Source: Piscinibacter sp. (lineage in GTDB: Bacteria > Pseudomonadota > Gammaproteobacteria > Burkholderiales > Burkholderiaceae_C). From it: a DNA stretch of 64,000 bases. Below, one piece after another: positions 47,692 through 55,327 of the stretch. The stretch's first letter is position 1. Each line of letters begins with the position of its first letter. Where the stretch lies: NCBI GenBank assembly GCA_019635485.1, contig JAHBZL010000029.1, positions 1-64,000 of the forward strand, read 5' to 3'. The position numbers were made by a program, and so were the translations under genes. The notes beneath the pieces were generated by a model. The model was not told the DNA's origin. It saw only the letters and a list, made by a program, of their open reading frames with translations, and did not search any database.

Positions 47692-48864
47692 TCACTTCGA
47701 CTTCCCGGGGTCCTTCATCGCCTTGATGGCATCGAACTCGACGTTCTGCAGTTCGCCGCCGACACGCTCGACCTTGCGCACGTACATGTCGTGCACCACG
47801 TCGCGGGTCTGGCCGTCGATCAGCACCTGGCCGCGCGGGCTCTCGAAGAGCTGGCCCTTCATCGCGTTGAGCAGCTTCTCGCCGCCCTCGCCCTTGCTCG
47901 CCTTCAGGCCCTCGACAATGACGCGGATGCCGTCGTAGCCGCCGACCGCCATGAAGTTCGGCCGCATGCCGTTGTTGGCCTTCTTGAACGCGTCGACGAA
48001 CTTCTGGTTCGCCGGCGACTTGTGCGCGGCGGCGTAGTGGTGCGCGGTCACGACGCCCAGCGCCACGTCGCCCATGTCGTTGAGCTGGTCGTCGTCGGTG
48101 ATGTCGCCGGTGCCGATCAGGCGGATGCCGGCCTTGTCCAGGCCGCGCTCGGCGAACTGCTTCATGAACGCCGCGCCCTGGCCCGAGGGCAGGAACACGA
48201 ACAGCGCCTGCGGCGACGCGTCGCGCACCTTCTGCAGCACCGGTGCGAAGTCCGGGCCGCGCAGCGGCGTGCGCAGCTTCTCCATCACCTGGCCGCCGTT
48301 GAGCGTGATGCGGTCGGCGAAGTACTTCTCCGCGTCGATGCCCGGACCGTAGTCGCTGACCAGCGAGACGACCTTCTTGATGCCGTTCTTGTTGGCCCAC
48401 TCGGCGATCGCGACCGCCGCCTGCGGCAGCGTGAAGCTGGTGCGCACGACGAACGGCGAGGCCTCGGTGATGGCCGAGGTGGCCGCGGCCATCACGACCA
48501 TCGGCGTCTTCGACTGCGTGGCGATCGGCGCCGTCGCCATGGCCGACGGCGTGATGCCGAAGCCGGCCAACGCAACGACCTTGTCGTTGACGACCAGTTC
48601 CTGCGCCATGCGGCGGGTCTGGTCCGGTGTGCTGGCGTCGTCCTTGACGATCACCTCGACCTTGCGGCCACCGATGACCGGGTTGTTCTGGGCCATGTAC
48701 AGCTTGACCGCCGCATCGATCTGCCGGCCGGTGGAGGCCTGCTGGCCCGTCATCGGGAGGATCAGCCCGATCTTGAGGGGGTCTGCGGCGAGGGCGGGCG
48801 CGAGCGCGAACCCTTGGGCCACGAGCACGGCCAGCGTGGCCCGCAGGAGGTGTCGTTTGTGCAT
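47692..48864 (-). CDS. livK: ABC transporter substrate-binding protein, LivK family
   Basis: A 390-residue periplasmic binding protein. A Sec signal (residues 1-~27, ending APALAA) is followed by DPLKIGLILPMTGQQASTGR and two lobes typical of type I LivK-like proteins. KTPMVVMAAATSAITEAS and VVSLVSDYGPGIDAEK lie in the ligand cleft. The ligand could be a branched amino acid or an aromatic acid. I start at the ATG at 48864, preceded by AGGAGG. Confidence 0.9.
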   Translation of the reverse strand: MHKRHLLRATLAVLVAQGFALAPALAADPLKIGLILPMTGQQASTGRQIDAAVKLYMAQNNPVIGGRKVEVIVKDDASTPDQTRRMAQELVVNDKVVALAGFGITPSAMATAPIATQSKTPMVVMAAATSAITEASPFVVRTSFTLPQAAVAIAEWANKNGIKKVVSLVSDYGPGIDAEKYFADRITLNGGQVMEKLRTPLRGPDFAPVLQKVRDASPQALFVFLPSGQGAAFMKQFAERGLDKAGIRLIGTGDITDDDQLNDMGDVALGVVTAHHYAAAHKSPANQKFVDAFKKANNGMRPNFMAVGGYDGIRVIVEGLKASKGEGGEKLLNAMKGQLFESPRGQVLIDGQTRDVVHDMYVRKVERVGGELQNVEFDAIKAMKDPGKSK

Positions 48865-49110
48865 TCGTCTGTCTCCGGTGGATGGCCCGGGACACGCCGG
48901 GCCGGACAACAACAAACTCGATCTTCGCCGATTCCGTACCAGCCTCCGGGGGGCGAGGAACCCCTCGGCCGGGCCGCGAGCATGGTGCGGCAAGGGCATG
49001 CGGTCGACAATGCGGGTGTACGACTAGCAGCTATCGCAATCCGGCATGCCCCGAAAGCCGGGGGCTGCGGTGCGGCCTATGATCGGCGCGAACCCTGTCG
49101 AGGAGACCCG
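48865..49110. promoter_or_regulatory. livK/metE-like divergent intergenic region
   Basis: A 246-base spacer between the liv operon and the methyltransferase gene. A TATGAT box lies at 49078-49083, about 30 bases before the methyltransferase ATG, but no good -35 goes with it. CCCGGGACACGCCGGG-type repeats near 48885-48900 are present. No gene or known site was recognised. Confidence 0.35.
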
Positions 49111-50226
49111 ATGAGCACCCGTACCCTGCCCCCGTTCCGCGCCGATCATGTCGGCAGCTTCCTGCGCCCGAAGTACCTGCTCGATGCCCGCGAGCAGAAG
49201 GCACGCGGCGAGATCGGCGCCGAGCAGCTGCGCGCCGTGGAGGACCGCGCGATCACCGAGATCGTCAAGTTCCAGGAGGACGTCGGCCTGCAGTCGATCA
49301 CCGACGGCGAGTTCCGCCGCACCTACTTCCACATCGACTTCCTGGAGCAGCTCGGGGGTGTCAAGACCGACATCCCGGTCACGATCCGCAAGCCCGACGG
49401 CACCGAGGAGCTGGCCCCGCCGGTGATGCGCGTGGTCGACAAGGTGCGCCACGTGAAGGACATCCAGCGCGCCGACTTCGACTACCTCAAGAGCCAGGTC
49501 TCGGCCGGCCGCACCCCGAAGGTGACGATCCCGTCGCCGACGATGCTGCACTTCCGCGGCGGCCGCGCCGGCATCAGCAAAGAACACTACCCCGAGCTGG
49601 AACCGACCTTCTATGACGACGTCGCGCGCGCCTACGGCGACGAACTGCAGTCGCTGTTCGACGCGGGCTGCCGCTACGTGCAGATGGACGACACCAACAT
49701 GGCCTACCTGTGCGACGAGAAGATGCGTGAGGCGGCACGCCAGCGCGGCGACGACCCGAACGAGCTACCGCACCGCTACGCCAAGTTCATCAACAAGGTG
49801 GTCGCGCTGAAACCCGCCGGCATGACGCTGGCGATGCACCTGTGCCGCGGCAACTTCAAGAGCACGCACGCCGCGGCCGGCAACTACGAGCCGGTGGCCG
49901 AGGCCCTGCTGGCGGAGATGAACCTCGACGCCTATTTCATGGAGTACGACGACGACCGCTCGGGCGATTTCCGCCCGCTGCGCTTCCTGCCCAAGGGCAA
50001 GATCGTCGTGCTCGGGCTGGTCACGACCAAGTTCGGCGAGCTGGAGAGCAAGGACACGCTCAAGCGCCGCATCGACGAGGCCGCCAAGTACGCGCCGCTC
50101 GAGCAGCTGTGCCTGTCGCCGCAGTGCGGGTTCTCCAGCACGGTGCACGGCAACAACATTGCCGTCGAGGCACAGCGCAGCAAGCTGCGGCTGGTGGTCG
50201 AGACGGCCGCCGAGGTCTGGGGGTGA
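49111..50226 (+). CDS. MetE-like cobalamin-independent methyltransferase
   Basis: A 371-residue protein matching the catalytic half of MetE (YxjG/YxjH-type). FRADHVGSFLRPKYLLDARE starts the fold. The zinc ligands are in MTLAMHLCRGNFKS (His and Cys), EYDDDRSGDFRPL (Glu) and LCLSPQCGFSS (Cys). It may transfer methyl to homocysteine from an alternative donor. Such free-standing C-terminal MetE homologues also occur near O-demethylation genes; the aromatic-catabolism neighbourhood makes that worth noting. AGGAG precedes the ATG. Confidence 0.82.
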   Translation: MSTRTLPPFRADHVGSFLRPKYLLDAREQKARGEIGAEQLRAVEDRAITEIVKFQEDVGLQSITDGEFRRTYFHIDFLEQLGGVKTDIPVTIRKPDGTEELAPPVMRVVDKVRHVKDIQRADFDYLKSQVSAGRTPKVTIPSPTMLHFRGGRAGISKEHYPELEPTFYDDVARAYGDELQSLFDAGCRYVQMDDTNMAYLCDEKMREAARQRGDDPNELPHRYAKFINKVVALKPAGMTLAMHLCRGNFKSTHAAAGNYEPVAEALLAEMNLDAYFMEYDDDRSGDFRPLRFLPKGKIVVLGLVTTKFGELESKDTLKRRIDEAAKYAPLEQLCLSPQCGFSSTVHGNNIAVEAQRSKLRLVVETAAEVWG

Positions 50227-50261
50227 GCCGGGGCCGGCCGCACGGCCGGCTGACCCGGCGC

Positions 50262-50289
50262 TTGCCATTTCGCACGGCCGTGCTAAACT
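50262..50289 (+). promoter_or_regulatory. TetR gene promoter with internal operator (site 1)
   Basis: A -35 box TTGCCA (50262-50267), a 16-base spacer and a -10 box TAAACT (50284-50289). The spacer contains the perfect 12-base palindrome GCACGGCCGTGC (50272-50283). The same 20-base motif recurs at 50997-51016 with one change. A TetR dimer bound here would block polymerase, giving autorepression. Confidence 0.6.
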
Positions 50290-50296
50290 GCCATTC

Positions 50297-50953
50297 ATGG
50301 ACAAGGTCGGCACGGTCGAGGCGAAGACGCAGCGCAGCGGGCTGACGCTCGCGGCCATCCTCGACACTGCGCTCGAGATGGCCGCCGCCGAAGGGCTGGA
50401 GAGCCTGACGATCGGCGAGGTCGCGAAACGGCTCGGGCTGTCCAAGAGCGGCGTCTTCTCGCGCGTCGGCTCGCGCGAGGCGCTGCAGAAGGCTGTGCTC
50501 GAGGAATACGACCGCCGCTTCCTGCAGGACGTGTTCATGCCCGCGATGCGCGAGCCGCGTGGCCTGCCGCGGCTGAACGCGATCGTGCGGCTGTGGCTGC
50601 AGCGCACGCGCGACGTCGAGGCCCGCATCGGCTGCATCTACTGCGCCGGCGCCTTCGAGTTCGACGACCGGGAAGGCCCGCTGCGCGACCTGGTGATGGA
50701 CGGCATCCAGCGCTGGCGCAGTGCGCTCAAGCGCACCGTGATCCAGGCCATCGACGCCGGCCATCTGCGTGCCGACACGGACGCCGAGCAGCTGGTGTTC
50801 GAGCTCGACGGCCTGTTCATCGCGCTGATGCGCGAGGCGCGCTTCATGCGCGACGCCCGGGCCGGCGACCGGACCTGGTCCGCCTACGATCGACTGATCC
50901 GTTCGCTGCTCCCGCAGCCGGACCAGAGCGCGGCGCGCGCTTCGCGCCACTGA
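50297..50953 (+). CDS. TetR family transcriptional regulator
   Basis: A 218-residue regulator. The N-terminal helix-turn-helix spans ~20-70 (LTIGEVAKRLGLSKSGVFSRVGS). The C-terminal ligand domain (~80-205) resembles the TetR_C family with two Cys (RIGCIYCAGAFEF). I start at the ATG at 50297, which is only 8 bases after the predicted -10, so the transcript would be nearly leaderless. It very likely controls itself and the unit starting at 51033, given the shared operator. Confidence 0.9.
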   Translation: MDKVGTVEAKTQRSGLTLAAILDTALEMAAAEGLESLTIGEVAKRLGLSKSGVFSRVGSREALQKAVLEEYDRRFLQDVFMPAMREPRGLPRLNAIVRLWLQRTRDVEARIGCIYCAGAFEFDDREGPLRDLVMDGIQRWRSALKRTVIQAIDAGHLRADTDAEQLVFELDGLFIALMREARFMRDARAGDRTWSAYDRLIRSLLPQPDQSAARASRH

Positions 50954-50996
50954 CCCACGCCGGCGATGCAACCCACCCGGCGTGCTGCGCGACCAG

Positions 50997-51016
50997 ATTT
51001 CGCACGGTCGTGCTAA
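50997..51016 (+). promoter_or_regulatory. TetR operator (site 2)
   Basis: ATTTCGCACGGTCGTGCTAA matches site 1 (50267-50286) at 19 of 20 positions. A -10-like TAACTT follows at 51014-51019, in the same relative place as in site 1. This indicates one regulator controlling both transcription units. Confidence 0.6.
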
Positions 51017-51032
51017 CTTGAGGAGCCTGACC

Positions 51033-51143
51033 ATGGCCATCGTGATCATCGCCGTCGCCGCCGCTGCCGCCCTGGGCGGCTGGAACCTGGTCCGCCTGTG
51101 GCGCGCGCTGCCGCGCCGCAACAGCGACCTCGTGCTGTTCTGA
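51033..51143 (+). CDS. 36-residue single-span membrane microprotein
   Basis: A small open frame with a good ribosome-binding site (GAGGAG at 51020-51025) 7 bases before the ATG. It encodes MAIVIIAVAAAAALGGWNLV, a hydrophobic span, then a basic stretch RLWRALPRRNSD and LVLF. Predicted topology is one helix with a positively charged cytoplasmic tail. It lies between the operator and the hydrolase, whose ATG is 4 bases after its stop. It has no known family to me. It may anchor or regulate the hydrolase, or serve as a translated leader. Confidence 0.6.
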   Translation: MAIVIIAVAAAAALGGWNLVRLWRALPRRNSDLVLF

Positions 51144-51147
51144 GCGA

Positions 51148-52041
51148 ATGGACAGCAACCCCGCCGCGGCGTTCTACGCGGGCAGCGGCACCGCACGCGC
51201 GGTCGGCACGGCCTTGCGCCTGGTCGACCGCGTCGCTCCCAGCTGGGGCACGCGCAGCGCGCTGCGCCTGTTCTTCACGCCGCTGCCGTGGAAGTTCGCG
51301 ATGCGGCGGCCGATGCCGCGGCCCTGGATGACCCAGCGCTGGGCCTTCGAGGGCGTGACGCTGACCAGCTACCGGCGCGGCGACCTCGCCGACGAGCGGC
51401 CGGTGGTGCTGCTCGTGCACGGCTGGGCCGGCGGCGGCACGCAGATGCTCGCGCTCGGGGAGGCGCTCGCGGCGGCCGGCTACGACCCGGTGCTGCTGGA
51501 CCTGCCGGCGCACGGGCGCAGCGGCGGCTGGCGCAGCACGCTGCCGCAGTTCGCCCGGGCGCTGTTCGCGGCCGCGGCGCGGCTGGGTCCGCTGCACGGC
51601 GTCGTCGCGCACTCGCTCGGCGCGCTGGCGGCGGCGCGCGCCGCCGCGCGCGGGCTGCCGGTGCAACGCATCGCGCTGGTCGCGCCGTCGGCGCCGCCCG
51701 CGGCCTTCCTCGACTGGTTCGCCGGCAGCTTCGGCCTCGCGCAGGGACTGGCGGCACGCATGCGCGCGCAGATCGAGCGGCGCGAAGCGGTCGACCTGGT
51801 CGAGTTCGAGCCGGCGTGGCTCGGCGCGCGGCTGCAGCAGCCGGTGCTGGTGCTGCACGACGAGGGCGACCGCATCGCGCCGCCGGCGGCCGGCGCGCGC
51901 CTGGCCGCGTCACTGCCCGATGCGCGGCTGCACACCACCCGCGGGCTCGGCCACCGGCGCATCCTCGACGACGCGCAGGTCGCCGAGCGCATCCTCGAGC
52001 ACCTGCAGCCGGCGCGGCCGGCGGCCGGCGCCGCGCGCTGA
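51148..52041 (+). CDS. Alpha/beta hydrolase
   Basis: A 297-residue hydrolase. VVLLVHGWAGGGTQM is the oxyanion-hole strand. The nucleophile elbow reads GVVAHSLGAL, with Ser in AHSLG, and VLHDEGDRIAPP and GLGHRRIL carry the acid and His. The N-terminal ~75 residues are basic and may contact membrane. It should act on an ester or lipid-like substrate. It forms a two-gene unit with the microprotein under TetR control. Its last 132 bases overlap the convergent glycosyltransferase frame. Confidence 0.88.
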   Translation: MDSNPAAAFYAGSGTARAVGTALRLVDRVAPSWGTRSALRLFFTPLPWKFAMRRPMPRPWMTQRWAFEGVTLTSYRRGDLADERPVVLLVHGWAGGGTQMLALGEALAAAGYDPVLLDLPAHGRSGGWRSTLPQFARALFAAAARLGPLHGVVAHSLGALAAARAAARGLPVQRIALVAPSAPPAAFLDWFAGSFGLAQGLAARMRAQIERREAVDLVEFEPAWLGARLQQPVLVLHDEGDRIAPPAAGARLAASLPDARLHTTRGLGHRRILDDAQVAERILEHLQPARPAAGAAR

Positions 52042-53982
52042 CCACAGCGCGGCCAGCGCCACGCCGAAGGCACGGGCGAACCGGGCCGTGTCGAACAGCG
52101 GCAGCGCGGGCCGCTCGGCCTCGAGCCGCGCGCGCAGCATCGGCAGCGGCGAGCCCGGCGCGCTGAGCGCGAACGCCAGCGCCTCGTAGTCGGCCGGGCT
52201 GGCCGTGATCAGTTCGGGGAGCCGGGCCGCCTGCAGCAGGCTGGCGGCCACACGCGACGCGAAGGTGTCGCCGCGGCAGGTCAGCACCGGCACGCCGGCC
52301 CACAGCGCATCGCTGGCGCCGGTGTGCGCATTGCAGACGAAGGTGTCCAGGAACAGGTCGGCCGCGCGCAACCGCTCCAGGTGCGGCACCGGCGGCAGGC
52401 GCGGCGCGAACACCAGGCGATCCGGCTCGACGCCGGCCTGCGCCGCCCGCGCACGCAGCCGCTCCACCGCCGCCGCATCCGGTTGCAGCAGCCACAGCAC
52501 GCTGCCGGGGCGCCGGCGCAGCAGGTCCATCCAGACGGCCCACACCCCCGGCTCGAGCTTGGCCGGCGAGTGGAAGGCGCAGAACACGAAGGCCTGCGCC
52601 CGCAGGCCGAGTGCGGCGCGGTCCGCCCGGCCCTGCGGCAGCGGCCGGCGGTCGTCGTTGGCCTGGTAGCTGTGCGGCAGCAGCAGCAACGCCTCGTCGT
52701 AGTCGGCCGCATGGGACGGCGGCACGACCACCGGGTCGGCGATCAGCGCATCGATCCACGGCGCGCCCTGGGTGCCGGCAAAGCCGAGCCAGGCCACCTG
52801 CAGCGGCGCCACGCGGCGCGCGAACAGGCCCGGGCGCGCGTCGCGTGTCGGCCCGCCGAGATCGATCGCGATGTCGATCGACCGCTCGCGCGCCAGCTGC
52901 ACAGCGGCCTCGTCCGGCAGTGCACCGACGTCGAGGAAGTGATCGAAGGCGGCGCGCAGGCGTGCGCGCATCGGGTCGTCGGCCGGAGGGCCGAAAGCGA
53001 ACGCGGTCAGCTCGAAGGGGCCGCCGTGCAGCTGCTCGAGCAGGCCGACCGCAAGCTGCGCCGTCGCGTGCGCCCGGAAGTCCGCCGAGAAGAAGCCCAC
53101 CCGCAGACGCCCGTCGGGAGCCGGTGAAGGGATCGGACACGGCGGCCCGGCCACGCCGTTCAGCGTCGCCGCGAAGCGCCGCGCACAGCGCCGCTGCTGC
53201 GCGCGCGACAGCGGCAGGTGCAACGCGACGAACGGCGCGCAGACGGGCGCATCGGCGTCGATGCCGCGCGCGACGGCGGCACGGGACTCGTCCAGCCCGT
53301 CCCAGTCGCACAGGCGCAGCTTCGTGTGCAGCCAGCGGCCGAGCAGGAAGGGCCGGTCCGGCGCGAGTTCCAGCGCGCGGCGCTGCAGGGACAGCGCCTG
53401 CTCGCCATGGCCCGCCTGCAGTGCCGCATCGCCGAGCCGGGCCAGCGCGTCCGCCGCGCCGGCGCGGCTGGGCGCGAGGGCTGGCTGCAGCGCGAGCGCC
53501 CGTTCGTAGCTCGCCAGCGCCTCGGCCGGGCGGTCCAGCGCGAGCAGCGCGTTGCCGTGGTTGTGGTGGGCGGCCGCATCGCCCGGGTCCAGCGCCAGCG
53601 CCCGCTGCACGTCGAGCAGCGCATCGGCAGCACGGCCGCGGTCGAGCAGTGCCGCGGCGCGGTTGTTGAGTGCCTTCGGGTCGTCCGGCTGCAGCGCGAG
53701 CGCCCGTTCCAGGCTCACCAGCGCCTCGTCGGTCCGGCCCAGGTCGCGCAGCACCGCCGCGCGGTTCGACCAGGCCGGCGCCAGCCCCGGGGCGAGCGCG
53801 ACGGCGCGGTCCAGCCCGGCCAGTGCCGCGGCCAGCCGGCCCTGCTGGTAGTCGAGCACACCCAGCAGGTGCAGCGCCTCGGCGTGGTCGGGCGCGGCGG
53901 CGAGGACCTCGCCGTACAGCCGCCGTGCCAGCACCGCGTCCCCGCGCTGGTGCGCGGCGAGCGCCTGCGCGAGCGGCGCCAC
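51910..53982 (-). CDS. TPR-containing GT41 (OGT/SPINDLY-like) glycosyltransferase
   Basis: A 690-residue cytoplasmic protein. Residues 1-~210 hold about six tetratricopeptide repeats (e.g. GDAAAHHNHGNALLALDRPAEAL). Residues ~290-650 form a GT41 domain: LRVGFFSADFRAHATAQL, LQVAWLGFAGTQGAPWIDAL, and the UDP-binding segment CNAHTGASDALWAGVPVLT. GT41 enzymes add GlcNAc to Ser/Thr, or hexose to Asn in HMW1C. It starts with GTG one base after the caspase stop. The final ~44 residues overlap the convergent hydrolase and are probably an extension beyond the fold. Confidence 0.85.
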   Translation of the reverse strand: MAPLAQALAAHQRGDAVLARRLYGEVLAAAPDHAEALHLLGVLDYQQGRLAAALAGLDRAVALAPGLAPAWSNRAAVLRDLGRTDEALVSLERALALQPDDPKALNNRAAALLDRGRAADALLDVQRALALDPGDAAAHHNHGNALLALDRPAEALASYERALALQPALAPSRAGAADALARLGDAALQAGHGEQALSLQRRALELAPDRPFLLGRWLHTKLRLCDWDGLDESRAAVARGIDADAPVCAPFVALHLPLSRAQQRRCARRFAATLNGVAGPPCPIPSPAPDGRLRVGFFSADFRAHATAQLAVGLLEQLHGGPFELTAFAFGPPADDPMRARLRAAFDHFLDVGALPDEAAVQLARERSIDIAIDLGGPTRDARPGLFARRVAPLQVAWLGFAGTQGAPWIDALIADPVVVPPSHAADYDEALLLLPHSYQANDDRRPLPQGRADRAALGLRAQAFVFCAFHSPAKLEPGVWAVWMDLLRRRPGSVLWLLQPDAAAVERLRARAAQAGVEPDRLVFAPRLPPVPHLERLRAADLFLDTFVCNAHTGASDALWAGVPVLTCRGDTFASRVAASLLQAARLPELITASPADYEALAFALSAPGSPLPMLRARLEAERPALPLFDTARFARAFGVALAALWSARGAGRRPRRLQVLEDALGDLRVVEDAPVAEPAGGVQPRIGQ

Positions 53983-53983
53983 C

Positions 53984-55327
53984 TCAGCGCCTCGTTTCCA
54001 GCTGGCGCGGCGGCGTGTAGTTGTTGGCGCGCGCCAGGTTCAGGTAGCGCGAAGCCTCGGCGTCGCGCCGGTCGACGTTGCGGAAATGCTCGCTGAGCTG
54101 GTAGGCCGCGATGCCGTTGCCGAGGTAGGCCGCGAAGATCATCCAGCGCCCGCGGTCGCTGCGCTCGATCAGCGTCCCGGAGGCCGGCTGCGGCAGGCTT
54201 TCCGCGACCCGCATCGCGGCGTACTTGTCGCCGCGCACCGCGCGTTGCGCGTCCTCGGCCAGGCGCGGCGTGAGCTGGGCCGTCAGCGCGGAGACGTCCA
54301 GGTTCAGGCGCGCCTGCCGCGCCGCGGAGACGACCTTCTCGAGGTCGCCGATGCGCACCTGCGCGATGTCCGCCTGCTCGCCTTCGGGCAGCTTCTGCAC
54401 CAGCGCCTTCAGCTTGCCGATCGCCTCCTCGGGCGAGGCGGTGCTGCGCGCTGCTTCGAGCTCCGCGGCGGCCGGCGCCGCCTCGGGCTTGGGCGCGCTC
54501 GCCGGCGCGGCCGATGCGATCCACTTCGGGTCGCCGCTGACGTTGCTGGCCACCTCCGGTTCCTGCGCGTTCCGGCCGAAGGCCTTGACGATGCCCTCGA
54601 TGCTGTTGACCTTGCGCGCCACCTTGACACGCACCGTCTCGAGGGTCAGGAAGATCGAACGCGACGGATCGGTGACGTCCAGCTCCGACATCAGCGCCTC
54701 GGCGAACAGCGTGTAGCGCTGCGGATCGTTCGGCGCGAAGGCGCGCTTGCCCGGCCCGGTCGCGAAGACGACGTGGCAGCCGTCCGGCGGCATGGTCTGG
54801 TTGTAGCCCTCGGTCGGCGAGCGCGGCCGGTCCGGCGTGCGGCAGGCGTCGACCATGATCACCGTGGCGGCCGGCCCGGCGGGCCGGCTCAGCCGGGTGA
54901 ACACCTCGCGCTCCAGCGACAGGCAGCTGCGCGCCAGCTGTGCCGGCGCCGACTGCAGGTTGCCGCCGGCGGGCACGAGGAAGTTCTCGGCGTTCGACTG
55001 GAAGCCATGCCCGACGAAGTAGAACACCCCGGCGAGGCCGGGATTGGCGCCGATCGTGCGCTGCAGCTTGTCGAGTTCGGCCTGCACCTGCGCCACCGGC
55101 GGGTCGTGCAGCGCGACGGTTGCGAAGCCCATCCTCGACAGGCGCACCTCGAGGTCGGCGATGCACTTGCGCGCCGGCGGCAGGTTCTCGTCGGACGGGT
55201 TGTACGAGGTGTTGCCCACCAGCAGCGCCTGGCCGCTGGGCACGCGCTGCGCGGCCAGCGGCAGGGTCACCCCCAGCGCGGCGCCGGCCCCGCCCTGCAG
55301 CAAGCGCCGCCGCCGCATGCCCGTCAT
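53984..55327 (-). CDS. Exported caspase-like (peptidase C14) protein
   Basis: A 447-residue protein starting MTGMRRRRLLQGGAGAALGV, a twin-arginine-like export signal. Residues ~30-270 form a caspase/p20 fold with the dyad His107 (FYFVGHGFQ) and Cys162 (IMVDACRTP). A Pro/Ala linker (~285-310) leads to a helical C-terminal domain, possibly Sel1/TPR-like. It would cleave substrates in the periplasm. It overlaps the TpsA stop by ATGA and is followed one base later by the glycosyltransferase, so it may process TpsA. Confidence 0.87.
   Translation of the reverse strand: MTGMRRRRLLQGGAGAALGVTLPLAAQRVPSGQALLVGNTSYNPSDENLPPARKCIADLEVRLSRMGFATVALHDPPVAQVQAELDKLQRTIGANPGLAGVFYFVGHGFQSNAENFLVPAGGNLQSAPAQLARSCLSLEREVFTRLSRPAGPAATVIMVDACRTPDRPRSPTEGYNQTMPPDGCHVVFATGPGKRAFAPNDPQRYTLFAEALMSELDVTDPSRSIFLTLETVRVKVARKVNSIEGIVKAFGRNAQEPEVASNVSGDPKWIASAAPASAPKPEAAPAAAELEAARSTASPEEAIGKLKALVQKLPEGEQADIAQVRIGDLEKVVSAARQARLNLDVSALTAQLTPRLAEDAQRAVRGDKYAAMRVAESLPQPASGTLIERSDRGRWMIFAAYLGNGIAAYQLSEHFRNVDRRDAEASRYLNLARANNYTPPRQLETRR

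Noticed and set aside
53984-55327. Caspase-like gene as a cytoplasmic defence or cell-suicide effector
   Set aside because: It carries an export-type N-terminus and is translationally coupled to a secreted exoprotein gene, so a secretion role fits better.
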